From NCBI RefSeq assembly GCF_037392515.1, contig NC_090281.1, forward strand, positions 42,384,645-42,448,644: DNA of 64,000 nt, read 5' to 3'. The translations under genes and the position numbers were made by a program. A model generated the notes under the pieces. That model did no database searches. It saw nothing but the letters and a program-made list of their open reading frames with translations, and had not been told where the DNA came from. The stretch's first letter is position 1. Every line of letters begins with the position of its first letter. The stretch is from Haliotis asinina (taxonomy: Eukaryota > Mollusca > Gastropoda > Lepetellida > Haliotidae). Positions 12,391-27,000 of this stretch are shown here, in pieces.

Positions 12391-14986
12391 TCACTCAGTC
12401 ACTGACTCAATATCTAACAAGGCTGATGTATTGGACGCATGTGGCCGTTATGGTATTTATGTAGATGCATATGTCAGATGTATAAGATACTGATTCAAAC
12501 TTCTTAATATGTCACAAAATAGGGACCCCAAAGAGGGTTATTGTATATCAGCAGGTTTAGATGCAGCTGTTAGGGAAACGTGGGTTACTAATACTAAGCA
12601 TCATTTGCATTGTTTGGTTAGATACCAACTTCAAAACATGTGCATGTCCTGCAGTCTCGTTGGCAGTAACATGTCGATAATGGAGATGAATCACCCATAT
12701 GTAGTGATCTCGGACGATATCAGGCTGAATTGAGGTTGGCTTGTACAGACAGATAGCTCTGCTAAACTTTGAATTGGTGAGCAAATGCAGACTGGAACTT
12801 TCCAGCTTCAGGGTGTCCTGTTGCAGGATGTCGATGTTGCAAATCACAGCACTAAGTTTTGATAAATCTTCCATAAAGTCGACAAAAGCATGCTTAACAA
12901 ATGGTGACTGACATTTGACCTTTTATTGTCACTGCACATGAGTGTCACAACATGAACGTGCGTTCTGGTTATACGTTCAAGTGATCAAAACAGTTTGTGT
13001 GAGTCTCGTGAAGCTGAACAAGTATTATGTTTGAAATTGTTACATTTATGCACTTCACATATATTTAATGAACAATATTGTATTTGCATTAAATAATTCC
13101 TGATTAAACTTCCACCTTGTTCAGTATGTAGTATGCGTTTCCTTTGTCATGCATTTGCATCTTTTGAATGCAAGGTTATTTATTAAGAATTGTTTCATTA
13201 TTTAGTGTTTTCTTTAAGATGAACATTGTATTTCATCACGCTTAGTGTTGGAATCGAGCAGAAACATTTTTATAACAAAACCTTTTCCACACCCTTAAGA
13301 AATATCTGTCAAAAGCAGAGACGAGTGTATGATTCCGTCTGCTTCACGAACTAATATATAAACGCTTACCCATAATGCCATTTGGGAATGTTCTCATCTC
13401 AAGAAAATCCATGTAACGTATCTAATGCATACATTTATTTGCTTTATTTCTCCACTGGACACAAGGGCTAGTAGACCCAACTTTGAATCAAACATCTTCA
13501 GTATTTACTAGTTTAGCTGGATGTTCGATCATAATTAATTCCTGAGACTGACGGAACAATCTAATTACTCCCGAGTTCATTTTTCACAGTAGCAGGAAAT
13601 CGGTATTTCAATATTCCTTTCTACAAAACCAATGCACATCATGTTAAAGCTTTATTAAAAATACAATTGCTAAATACAGTTTGGAATACGATCGAAGTTA
13701 TAGTGTTTTTTTTTGTAAATTCAGTGTGTTAAGTAGCTACTTAACTGTTCAGTATCCCCGAAACTGAGAAATGATAAAGAACAATTATCGTCCTTTCTTC
13801 AGCACACAAACTTACTGATGGTGGATATTTTATGGGCAAGAAAGATTGCCCAGCCTTTATAACACGAAGCTGTGCAAATGGTCCTTGGAGTAGATTAGAA
13901 CATTCATACCAAAACAGGGTCTCATTAGAATGTGAGGAATTTCGGGTCAAACATGCCGAAAAGACAATATTCAATGAATTTTGATCGATTGTTTATGTCT
14001 TTATTACTGATGGAAGGGGTGATATGTAAATGGTTTTAATATGGAATATATCAGCTTCTGCAATTTATCCCTTATTGTGGAAAGTGGAGTGTTTTGGGGT
14101 TTTTTTATATTTGGCAAGATAAAATCAAATTCAGCGAATACACAAGTCTTTAGCAAACCTACCAGTTGTGATAATGTGACAGTGTGTTTACAAGAGACAC
14201 AGGTCATGGAGACATTTCAAGATATAACCTGTGATGTCAGACCAGCCTCATGAAGAGTACTGAGTACTGACTGACTGAACAGAAACGTTGACGTCGCTGG
14301 CGCTTAGCAAGCCATTGACAGTGATATCTTGCTTCTGTAAGGAGAAATCTATTAATATGCTTTGTGGTGGAACACTGACATCATCCTGCATAACGAGGGA
14401 ACTATCCAATCACTGTGTAATGGGATTAGTTGGATTGTACGTTACTCACCAGCCTGCTAGTGTGATGTGTAGGCGCCAAGACGAATGTTTGGGTCTTTAA
14501 TATGACTGGTAATGTATGTATATATACTCATCGAAATAGGTTAGAGATATTGGTATTTTTATGGTTGATATTTCATCATTGTTTCTATGAATAGATAGAT
14601 CATCATTCATAATTTCCACAGCATATTTACTGTGTTAACTATGTAACATATACGTTATTTAAGATGAATGAGCTTACTCTATGTGTGTTTGAGAGCTGTA
14701 TAGGAAAGACAAGATATAATTGGACAGCGAAATGTACCTACCCATGTCAGCACAACTGACAACAGGGTCAGAAGATATGAAAGACACAAGTAATATTATT
14801 TACCATCTGTCCATGGTGTGACCGACGTGTGGTGTTTTCAGCTTCTTTACTCATGATTTTGACATAGTCAAATTACTGGTTACCACAAACCATTCGAACA
14901 TGAAATTGTCTTCTTTGACATACGCCTGTGTGTCTGAAATAATATGACAACTTCTGTACGTCATGTGAAATACATTTTACTACTTT
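12391..14986. other. Intergenic, no gene recognised
   Basis: AT-rich sequence. The 13060-13600 part resembles 33500-33900 upstream of copy B by eye, which extends the tandem duplication. Short open frames (for example minus 12557-12874) show no family motif or splice context. Confidence 0.5.
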
Positions 14987-15115
14987 GTGCTACAACATAT
15001 TAAATGGTGATTCACAACGACATGTTACATTGTGTTGTGCTACAACATGTTAAATGGTGATTCACAACGACATCTTACATTGTGTTGTGCTACAACATGG
15101 TTCACAATGACATTC
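14987..15115. repeat. Tandem repeat, 50-bp unit
   Basis: About two and a half copies of a 50-bp unit beginning GTGCTACAACAT and containing GGTGATTCACAACGACAT. Copies start near 14987, 15037 and 15087. Confidence 0.85.
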
Positions 15116-17211
15116 GACGCTGCTTCACAATACTCCGATGCGTTTTTGTGCAGCACACCAGATCGTCTTGATATAGCATGATATAGCATGCTACAATGGG
15201 TTGTCCCATACAGGCTATTTGTAATGTACAGTGTCATCCCTAAAAGACGCTATGTTGCAGGGATAGTAATGCCATATAGGCACAATCTTTATATGACATA
15301 CTGATTTGCGTGTGGTGTTACGACATATACCTCTGGTGTCAAACTGGATGGTGTTAAACAGCCGTCACTCTCCGAAGTTGGAGGAAGGAAAGATCATTCC
15401 TTACTTCCTTCATTCATTCATTCTCAAACGTTGAGATGAAATAGTCTCACAAGTAATAGTACACATCATGTACTTTGTGTACCTCTCTGACAAGTGTAAA
15501 TTGGCACGTCGTCTTCGGACGAAAATGAAATGAATACACAATGTCATTTAGAAAGTGGCCAAATGTAGACTATGCTATATTTGGGTTTACACTTTCTCAG
15601 TTCTAGTACTTTTACTGCAGAGTTTGTCCACATTTCAAACGAACTCCCAGAGTCTCGACTCATGTGTAAATGCAATATGCTACTGTTACCTTTATTTTGA
15701 AATCGGTACGGAGTAAGACGCACATATCAGTGTAAAGATTCATGTTGTGTGAGTGAATGAGTGAACAGGATAGTTTCACATCGTACTGCATTCATATTAC
15801 AGATACACACTGTGCTGCATTACATCTAATTGATCTTAATCATTCAATGCTTGATTATATATTATTGCACATGTTGTTTTGCTGTTGTTGTTGTTGTTGT
15901 TTTGTTGTTGTGGTGGTGGTAATTCATTGTGAAGATGAAGTGTGGGTAGTGGACACTTTACTACACTCATTTCTTGAGCATGGACTCCGCATGGCCTGAC
16001 TCACATGCAGAAGAGACAATTCCAAAATGGTTCCAACGTTATCATCTGTGGATGAAAACAGCGCTTTTATGCTCACTCATATAGAAACAAAACAAATAGT
16101 CAGTGCGGTTTTTATTGCAGATTTTTATTGAGCATGTGTTCCATCTTGTGGTAAATGATCCACGGATCTGTAAACAAAATTAACATGCATTAGAATCATT
16201 GAAGAGAAACGCTGCTCACACATGCATTCAGACAATCAAAATTGGTTTTGTGAAGCTACTATATATAGATCATCCCATGTGTAGTCACCAGCATTACTTT
16301 GAGCAAAATATCGAACTACTCTCATAACTTAAAAATATGACGAAGGTATGAGAACCCTTCTTGAGGAAATTATGTGTGAGGGTTTAATGCAACATTGCAC
16401 TTTCAGTATTTTCTGTGTTGGAAACTACATTGGAATGTGTGGATATTGGAGTCTATTTTGTAACTGAGATATAAACATGTAAATGCAGGTACCAACTATG
16501 ACAGTAATAGTGATGTGTGGTCAAACTGTAGGGAGATGGCTGATTAGACTGGCCATCAAAACACGCCACATATAAACTTGCAAGGCTGACTTTGTACCTT
16601 GTTATGTGGCAGTGTTGCTCATTATGTAACAATATTACAAGAATCATGCATCGCATTTGCTGACATTTCTCAGCATTCTTTTTCTGGTAAGAGGAATTAA
16701 TTCTTGCCTCTCATCTCTCATTAGGTCCCAGGTTTCAAGGAAACCAGCATAATGTATGATAATCAGTATGCCTTGCACTATCAGCTTTGGCTGCGTTGAT
16801 TTATCCTGACCTTATATTTGAGTCAAGATTTGAACCCAATTGTTGAATTATTGACCAAACTTCTACAGAAGACGTCTCCATGCTCATATTGGGCGATGTA
16901 GCTTTCGCCTTGATTGAGGGGAAGAGTGGCACTTTGGTATTAAGGAAATTACAAGTGGAAATGTAGCCCAGAAGCATTGTAGGTGAGGAAGATTTAATTT
17001 GAAAATGGATGCTTATGCAGATAAAGTGAGATTTGAAACTAAGCAAGACGAGAGCGAATTTCGGATGAAGCAATCGGAAGTTGAAAGACGAAATTATGAT
17101 GAGGGAACTCGATTTACAAAATCTCCCCTTATGTCAACTGGCGATATACTGTTATATCTCTAAAGGCAGCTAACACCTATTCACAACTTTCTCCGAATGT
17201 GATGTTGAAAA
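15116..17211. other. Intergenic, no gene recognised
   Basis: It contains a (TTG)n/(GTT)n microsatellite at about 15880-15920. A short open frame on the minus strand at 16801-17073 shows no family I recognise. Nothing else supportable. Confidence 0.5.
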
Positions 17212-17760
17212 CTATATTTTTAAAATTTGGAGAGATGAGTAAAATCTGAAATTTTGATCCTGTTGTTGCTTTCTGTCTGTGTACAGTAGTTGCCTTTTCA
17301 TGTTGATCGACTTCACGATAACCTTGTTGAAATCTGTTTGACATGGTGTGAATTCGACATTATCAATATCATGCTTTACCATTACTAACCAAGCAAGATT
17401 ATCTGCTTTCTCATTACCCTGAAAGTATAGCAGGAGTATTCTCAGCTCTAAATATGGCCCCAAAACAGATTTTAAACTGACATCATACTTAATCCTTACT
17501 TTCTTGATGTTAATGGTCATTTTAATTAAAAAGAGATGAGCATGTAACAGTTTCTGGCCCCACGTGTTTCAAGCAACACTTTTGCCTTCCTTGGGATTTC
17601 GCAGGTACAAATTACCTGTATACTTTTAAGACAGTACTCACTCTTACCTACCAATCGAAACAGCGAGTATAAAACCAACCTAACTGTCAAATGTGATGAC
17701 GTCCATGACTCTACGTCCAATGGATTCCATTTGTAAGAAAGTTATTACAGGAAAATTGGC
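17212..17760 (-). mobile_element. LINE relic with RNase H-like end
   Basis: The minus-strand frame contains FQGNEKADNLAWL followed by VEFTPCQTDFNKVI. This matches the GHxGIxGNExADxLAK block near the C-terminus of RNase H domains in I/Jockey-type LINEs. The preceding frame (17720-17526) has VTVRLVLYSLFRL-like text of the same domain type. No full domain, no RT and no intact frame are present. It lies downstream of the stop of CUB copy B. Confidence 0.5.
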
Positions 17761-18053
17761 TAGCACTCCAAAGAAAGACCAGGCATTTCTTTTCATTGAG
17801 AGATGTCTTCATGTCCTTTACAACTAACGGTGGTTATGGTTTCTGGGAGGTAAGAGCTCAGTTATTACCTTTTTCCATAATCTCGTTACTTTAATGGTTA
17901 GGAATAATGTCGTGTAAATTAAGAATGCACCAACCATGGGTAAGGGTTTAAAGGCTGGTGTAGGTTTATGGATATTAGACCCCTGATGATACATCGAATA
18001 CGATTAATGGGAAACATATTTATACTATCTAAAATTGGTGATTACTCACCTAC

Positions 18054-21000
18054 CTAGTATTGAATGTCTTCAGGGAGGAAGACGTATTCTGTCTTGAAAC
18101 CGTCTCTTGTCACAGATCCATCGCTTGTGAAGATGAATTGGAAATGACCATCAGTACCTGCAAAAACAGAAATACCGACATTTTGTGTCCAGTAAAGGAA
18201 GGCGAAAAACTGGTCTTAACATATCAACGTTATGGGTAATACATGCGTGCTACTCACTGTAAATCCTCTCTCCGATGTTTGTTCCACACAGCCTCTCTCC
18301 TCCTATCTCAAGAGCGTCGTATTGGCAATCCCTGCCACTCTCAACATCAAACAGTGGGAAGTTGAAGACAAGTTCTCCAGGACCAGGGGTGTTGATGGTG
18401 TAGGTGCAGTTCATGTTGTTGTCGTAATCACCAGGCTGTGACTCAAAAGTACCGGAAGTGCCGTTGACAGTTGCATTGCAGTAGACTGAAACAGGTGTGA
18501 TTTATCGCGTAATTAAGTGATTATTATAAATAGGGAATATGGTTTTATATGGTTGCATTGCAAAAGACTGAAGAAAGTGCGATTTGGAAAAGTGATGCAA
18601 TGACTATTTAAGCCTAACAAGAGTTTAGTTTTATAAATAACAGAAAAAGGAAATACATAAATGTAGACACGAAACGGATATAATTCAGACAGGAAACTGA
18701 GATATCAAACGTATAAAATTTACATTACATGAAGTTACGTACCCAATTGAGTGACATAATTAAAGGAGAACCCGCTACGCACAACGGTTCCGTCACTGGT
18801 AAATGTCATGTTAACTGATTGCCCATTGTCTGCAACACAGTAAAACATAGTCTCCAATTTCACTCTTGTGAATACGTCACTCTCCACAGATGCCCTCTGT
18901 GAGCATCAAATAATCAAAGAAGCATTACTTTATGTAGCATAACTGAGGATACGTACATTAATACAAGGATAACCGTATAGTCGGTCGAATTTTGATTTGA
19001 AATACCGATTAACTACGGCTAATTACTCAGCATTGTGAGACTATCTTACATTCTCGGGTAAAGGACTCTCTTGTTCCACACAGTTGCTCAAGGGTGTCGC
19101 CACTTGTCACTGTCAAACTGTCATAGTGGCAGTCCGGTTCGTCCTCGAGGTCAAAACGGGTAAAGTTAACTGTGGTAATGTGAGCGGAAGGAGGAAAGCG
19201 GAGAGAAATGTCACAGTGCTCGTTGTTTTTGTATCGTCCCTCGGAATCAGTGGGCAGGGTATAGGTGCCCTCAAGATCATCACTATCGAAGTTGCAATCT
19301 GGAATGTCACAGGAAACGACGAGAAAATAAGGTTCTTCATTTGATACTTGAACTTGAACTTGATACACAAACATTTATCCCCATCTCTGTCCCCCGTGAG
19401 ACGTATTTGTAATGCAAAACCTCACCATAAGTATAAATACTCTATTCCTTTTTGTAAACCCAAATACAACATATATTACATCTTCACTTATTCGTGGCCA
19501 CGTTACGATAGAATGTTACTGACACAAAGCTCCACATCAACTTGTGATCTCTTAAGGTTGTACGTATTGTCATACAGCCTTTGTGACACTGGTGACATGG
19601 TAAGGTCTTCACGTGTGCCTTACTGTAAGCAAATATGAACGACTTTCTTATTTTATGAGACAATACAAAGACAATGTTTCATATCAAAAGGTGATTAAAT
19701 GGCAGCTGTGGCAGTCTGTACAAACAGATAAAACAAGGGTTGTTTACTGTTTCTATGAAAATCTGTGGTATGTTGTTTCAGTGACTTAGACCTATGGAAT
19801 ACTTACGCTCCTCAATACTGAACAAAGCCACAAAACCCCTTCCTGTAACACTGCCGTCACTTCTAAAGCGGATTATGGCTGATCCACCTTGTACTGACAC
19901 TGAAGGAAAGCCAAAAATAATATCAGAGCTGCAAGAATATATGAAACTGTCGTAAAGGAAATGCAGACGACTATTTTCGTAATCCATGTTTCCATTGTGT
20001 GTCCTTTTGCTATCATTACATCTATAGGTACTTTTGATTTCACGATCTCAAACGTCACTTTTTACCATATAATACGCTTACGTCTTGTTGCGTTGGGCAA
20101 ATCACTTCCACAGTATTTGTCATCTCCAACCTGGACGTAGTCATAGCGACAGTTGCTTGAGGACTCTGTGTCGAGGGCGGTGAAGTTGATGTTCAGATAG
20201 AAGGGGGTGTTGCGAGTAAACACATACGAGCAGTCCATGTTGTTGGGGTAGTTGCTGCCGGTACCAGGGAGACTTTGGATAACGCCCTCCGAGATGTTGG
20301 TGTTGATATATGAACATTCGCCATTACTCAAGGAAGGAACACCTCCTGTTTGGCAGAAATAATGGAACACTACACTCAAAGTCGTTACTATAAAAACATT
20401 TTATCAAGAAGCCAACTGAATCAACAAAAATGCACCACCTGTTCACCTAGCAGATTTGGTTTTAATGTCACAGAATGGTATGATGCATAATTAATGCCAG
20501 TACACGTGGGTTTAACTTACTTGGCTGGAGGGTGTAGGTGGCGTTGTATCCCAATCCTGTCCTACTGGAGTCAGAAGAAAACGTCACTGTGGTGTTACCT
20601 CCGTCTGACGTGTCTAAAATTAAGCACATTACTGTTTTAAACCTAACTAAGAATACAATCATTAGCTAAAACATGTGTTACTTACACCTCTCATATATGC
20701 TAAACTTGTGTTAATCGCTCTTTGAGCGCTTGACACATCTCTCTTCCTTTTCATGAAAATTTATAAGAAGCTATCAAGGAAGAAATTTATGAACGCCACA
20801 TGTGTGTCGGTAGTTTCAGTACAGCCTCTCGTTATGAATGTAACAGCTTATTGTGGAAATCTTGTGACATGCTTTAATCATATATGAACACACCAACCCA
20901 CCTCAACTGACAAGTTGCTAAGTGACATTCCTGGTATTTGTTATGAAACGTACAAGATCAATATTTTGTAAGTATGCAATTCTGAAACTGACTTACACAT

Positions 21001-24000
21001 GTATGGCTTCTCCCTTTTAGTGCTTTCGTTTGAAATTGTGACCATAAACTGGATGATATGTAACTTGAAACGTAAGAATGAGACATTTGTAAATACAACA
21101 GTGAACTATGACATGTAACAAAAGATACAAGTGAAACTTACACTCCACTGTTGTGTCACTCCAGGTTGATCCACATCCTTTCTGACTGTTGCCCCGGCCC
21201 ATATCAACCTCCAGATAATCGTATCTACAGTTAGTTGAGGACTCCAGGTCAAACGTTGTGAAGTTGACGACCAAGATGTATGGTAAACTGGGACCTGTGA
21301 TAACAGTGACACATCGCTCGTTGTTGGCGTAGCTGCCGTTGCCGGGGCTTGTCAGGATGCCATTTTCTGATGTCAGGACTTGGTTGCAGGTTTCTGTCAT
21401 TAAGAGACGGGAGACAGAATTTGTTACTCCAGTGGGCGTGCGCTGGGTTAAACGCTGTTTTGAACAGTATTCCAATTATACCAGGACGTGTCTGGATTAT
21501 CATTTGCTACGAGTACTTGATAGTACATACTGCTTTTGAGACACTTTGTACAGACACAGAAGAACAGATATCAGGAGAATCATTATCGGTGACTATTTGT
21601 GGACAGAGTAAGATCCTGTGTTTCATGGATTCAGTGACGCTTTAGTATATATGAAATGCCTGGCTATCATACAGGAAGACTGACTGCTATTTAACGCTGC
21701 ACACAGCAACATTCAGCTATTTTTCGACTGTATGGTTTACTTAGACTCACCAGGCTCAGTGGTAGGGGGAATGGTTGTCACTGAAAAGTAATGTCAAACA
21801 TGCACTTTTGCAGGTATGAAACAAATATCATATTACATTATTATTTGGAAGTCTTAGCTAGATGTGAAATCAAATTCAGTAATGACATAGAGGACTGAGA
21901 AAGCAGCTTAGTATGTGAATAAGTCTTTGGTTTCTGTCTAAATATTTGAAGAAATCTCATATAATGTTGACTCGAAGCCATGGTGTGCACATTACTGATT
22001 CATTAGAGGGCTCAAAATCTGTTACTCCAGTCGGTGTGCGCTGGGTTAAAAGCTGTTTTGAACAGTATTCCAATTATATCAGGACGTGTCTGGGTTATCA
22101 TTTGCTTCGAGCACTTGATAGTACATACTGTGTGACACTTTGTGCAGACACAGAAGAACATCAGGAGAATCATTATTGGTGACTATTTGTGGACAGCGTA
22201 AGATCCTGTGTTTCATGGGGAGTGAGTAAGTGAATTTGGTTGCACGCCGCACTCATCAATATTACAGCTATATGGCGGCGGTCTGTAAATAATCGAGTCC
22301 GGATCAGATAATCCAGTGATCAACAACATGAGCATCGATCTGCGCAATTGGGAACCGATGACATGTATGAACCAAGTCAGCGAGCCTGACCACCCGATCC
22401 CGTTAGTCGCCTCTTACGACAAGCATAGTCGCCTTTCATGGCAAGCTTAGGCTGCTGAAGGCCTATTCTACCCCGGTACTTCACGGAACTGTGTTTCATG
22501 GATTCAGTGGCGCTTTAGTATATATGAAATGCATGGCTATCATACAGGAAGACCCAATGCTATTTAACGCTGCACTCAGCAATATTCAGCTGTATTTCAA
22601 CTGTAAGGTTTACTTAGACTCACCAGGCTCAGTCGTAGGGAGAATGGTTGTCACTGGAAAGTAATGTCAAACATGCACTTTTGCAGGTATGAAACAAATA
22701 TCATATCAGATTACTATTTGGACGTCTTAGCTAGATGTGACATCAAATTCAGTAATGACAAAGGGGATTGAGAAAACAGCTTAGTATGTGAATAACATGT
22801 TGATTCGAAGCCATGGTGTGCACATTACTGATTCATTAGAGGGCTCAAAACCCTTATTGGAACGTTGCAGATACAACATCACCCCAAACCCACGTGAACA
22901 CTTTGGTGATTCCTTATACAAAGAAGAACTTGGAATCCCGTTCCGATTAGTGCCAGGAAATACAACACTCGCCACTCTCAGATTCAGTACCTGGTAGTGT
23001 TGCTGGTGGAGATGTAGTTACATTGGTCTGAGTGAAGTTGAAGTTTATGCGGAAACCTTCACCCGTTACAGAACCGTCACTTGTGAAGACGAACTGGAAA
23101 TGCCCATCAGTACCTGTGGACACATACTTATATCTTATTTACACAATAAAGGAGATCGATATTTTAAAGATAAAAAAACAAAAAAATAATCTGTTCTTTT
23201 CCGAGAGACTAATAACCAATATCCATGTATCATAATTTCGACCTCGAGGAACACCAGCGAGCACACGTGACCCTGTGAATACCTGTCTAAAGAGATACTG
23301 ATGTGTCACAGGTGCTCCTAGAGATTTGAGACACACATACGTTACTTAATTTGAAAGGTCTTCAAAAACAAAGGTGTTACTGCGACATGTTATGTTGTTC
23401 CCTGAAATATCAAATCTTAGATCTAGATGGACATTTGTGGTACATAAGGTGTATTCTTCAGAGCACGTGTCACCTGAAAGGCGGGACATGTCTTGTTTCC
23501 TATATTGCACGGTGTGTGTGTTGTGCATCTTTGTGTCCTACTCACTGTATGTCCTGCCTTCAACGTTTGTTCCACACAACCTGTCTCCCTCCATCACGAC
23601 AGCGTCGTATCGGCAGCTGCTGGCTGTCTCAACGTCAAACGATGGGAAACTGAAGACAAGTTCCCCAGGACCAGGGGTGTTGATGGTGTAGGTGCAGTAC
23701 ATGTTGTTTTCGTAGCCACCGGGTAGTGACTCAAAGGTTCCGGATGGAGCGTTGATTGTGGCATTGCAGTATACTGAAACCGGAGAAAATGATGCATTGC
23801 TTCATCGACTTTTGTGAAAAGTAAGTGCGCCTGATTAAACTCAGCAGGAGATTATAGGAAAAACAATGACTATGTTTGTGTTTTAAGTTGATTTGTTTGA
23901 TTGTGTTTTAACTTGATTCGTTTGATTGTGTAAGTATATGTTGCAGGAAGAAATTCTAACCGCATCTTCTCTTATACATGTCATTGTTAAACCGATACAA

Positions 24001-27000
24001 TGCCCCTGAAAAGACACACATATTGCACATGTAAATATCTGATACTGGATACAAACATACGTACCAATTTCAGTGACATAATCAAAGGAGAAACCGCTTC
24101 GTACAACACTTCCGTCACTGCTAAATGTCATATCAACTGACTGTCCGGTGTCTGTAAAACAGTAAAATGTATGAGAAACATGTCACTGTCATTGTGTCTC
24201 TGAATGCGAAGGATAATCCACATGTATTCTTCAGTTTGATAAGTGTATACATGGTCGCTACCTAAGACGTGTCGATGCATTTATAATTACTGGATTATCT
24301 CCCAAACTAGCACCTTCTCGCGCCTTTTAGACTATGGCCTTGTACTACCAGAAAACATTAGCACGGGTTTTGCTGGAGTTCATAACCATGAAAGCTTTTT
24401 GTTTACAGCATATTTTAAAATGTGGAGCAAGACTTACATTGTCGGACAAAGGACTCTTTTGGTCCGCACAGTTTCTCGGTGCCCTCATCGCTTGTTATCG
24501 TTAAACTGTCATAGTCGCAGCCCGAATCATCCTCGAGGTCAAAACGGGTAAAGTTGACAGTGGTGATGTGAGGGGTGGGGGGAGAGCGGATAGTGATATC
24601 ACATCGTTGGTTGTTTTCGTATTGTCCCTCGGAATCTGTGGCCAGGGTGTAGCTGCCCTCAAGATCATCAATGTCACGGTTGCAGTCTGGAATTTCGGAA
24701 CACCAACAATTACTAACTCATGCATCTGAAACTCTTCCGGTTTTATTTAAATGTTAAAATGATTAATGGCATTTAAACGTAATTATAAATGGATCTATTA
24801 GTTGACAAACAATGAAAGCTGTTATAAACATGAATCATGTTGTCCTATTTGAACATGAATCTACTCTATGCGGCTTTTCCACTCTTGACTGTTTACTTAA
24901 TTATTGCTTTTCAATAACTATTGACTTCGCAAGTACATTATTGCTCATTCACCTTGTTCTATCTGAAGAATATCTGAAGAATATGATTTAACCCCAGCAA
25001 GTTGTACTCACCGTCACCGGTGTCGTCTGTAGCGTTCATAGTTGTGTTCACTGTCCAGAACACAGAGGCATATTTAACGTTCAATTTAATAGGAATGATT
25101 GGTGAATTTTAAATTATTTAATGCAATGATGACATGGAAGAGAACTAGAATTACTTCACGTCATATAGTGACAGTTTTACACAAGAACTATTGATGGCTG
25201 TGATTGGCAGATGCTTTAAGCTTCAGGTTATTAGATAGGATTCAGTTACATAGCACACTTGGAATACCTGGTAGAGTTGTGGCTTGTGTGGTATTAGGTG
25301 ACATCGTTGTGTTGAAGATAGGGTCCACTGAATGCAGATAATACCATTACACATGAAGTAACAACAAAAGTGTAGTCTCGGTATGGATGGATGTAGTCTG
25401 TATCTACGTTATTGTCAGCCTCATGTCTCATGCTATCCGTGTAGTGTCTGGGCTACACAGACACCATGCTGCTTCCAAAGTGAAACACCATCGAGTGGTG
25501 TCATACACATGATAGAAAAGGGACATGTGTTCATCACAGCTTAATGTTTGAATTCAAGGAAACAGTTTTACACTAGAAGTACAATGAGTTAGTTCACTAT
25601 AAGACAGAAACGTGCACTACCTGGTAGCGTGGTATTTTCTGTAATGTTGTATAAGTCGGTTGTGTTGAAGATGTCCACTGGAAAGGGTGTTATCACATCT
25701 GAGTCAACCTCTTGAACTGCAAGACGTGACAAATAAGAGAACGTACGTTATTGTCATCTTAATGCTAATGGCCGTAGATGTGCAATGGGTGTTTCCTCGG
25801 AACCATGTTCCGAATCTAGCTTCCTGGTTATTTATACGCTTGTAACCGAATATTCACCCTCCTTTGGTGCAGCTAGTCAGGTATTTACCTGGATTCATGG
25901 CATATGTTGCCTGGAAACCCCGCTTGGTGACTGATCCGTCAGAGTGGAAGCAGACATTGAAACGTCCGTCGTGGAACTCAACTAGAGGTACGAAAGCAAA
26001 ATACAATGTGTTCAAAGTAATATGCATCATGAAGAACTGTTTATAAAATCTCATAGTATAACTGTTCTATTCACATAACTGTAAAAGTTATATTTTCTTG
26101 ACACCATTAGAAATATATTTCTGTAGATATTCTCTTGCACTGGCGTTCTTAATTATGTCTTGGATTGATTGTGAACTGCCTAAGCTCTAGATCAATGTCT
26201 AGATGATAACATACGCCTGCAAAGTCGTTTTGAACTTCTCAACAATTAACATTGTAATATTATGCACCGCCAACAATTTCCTGAACTCTCTTAATTTTTG
26301 TATAATCACGCATAAATTGGAACTACACGTGCTTCAGTTTGCATGGAATGTTATTTGCTTAACAACATATCCGACCAGTCTGTCATGGTAAGACTTCGTC
26401 TGGACACTCCTCATACATGTATTCCCATCTCAATGTACCGTTGAGTTACATATAGAGATACGGATATATGGATTTTACCAAAAATCTCTATCCTGTTTCC
26501 CAATGCTCTAAGCCTGTGGTATATCACGCATGAAACGCTAACACAGGTCTCCTTTGAGGAATGAGAGAGTGGGTTTACATTTAAATTCAAATCAGCAGTA
26601 TTTCAGCTATATCGTGATTAAAACTAGTCCTAATTTAGGAATACATATAAGACAAAAATGATGTCAGCGAAGAACTGTAAACTTACTAGATTATCACAAA
26701 ATGATGTAAAACTAGCTACCATATGTCTGTAAAGGTAGAAAACTATTGTTGGACAATGCAATGTAAATATAGTGTATTTATCGCCAACACGTGAAGGTAG
26801 TTTATAATACTGGGGTCCATAGAGACTTACATTACTTTTGCTACTTGTATGAACCCTAGATGGGTTTACACCAACATTTCAGTCGTTGGCGGATATGCTG
26901 AGATTTAGCCATACATTAAAATAACAAAATGTCAGGTATTGTCGATCTATAGCCCATTTTTATAATGTCTTGTCCACAATTCAAATATCATTTTGGAGAT

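Noticed and set aside
15870-15920. Cys/Val-run frame on the plus strand
   Set aside because: It is a translated (TTG)n microsatellite, not a protein.
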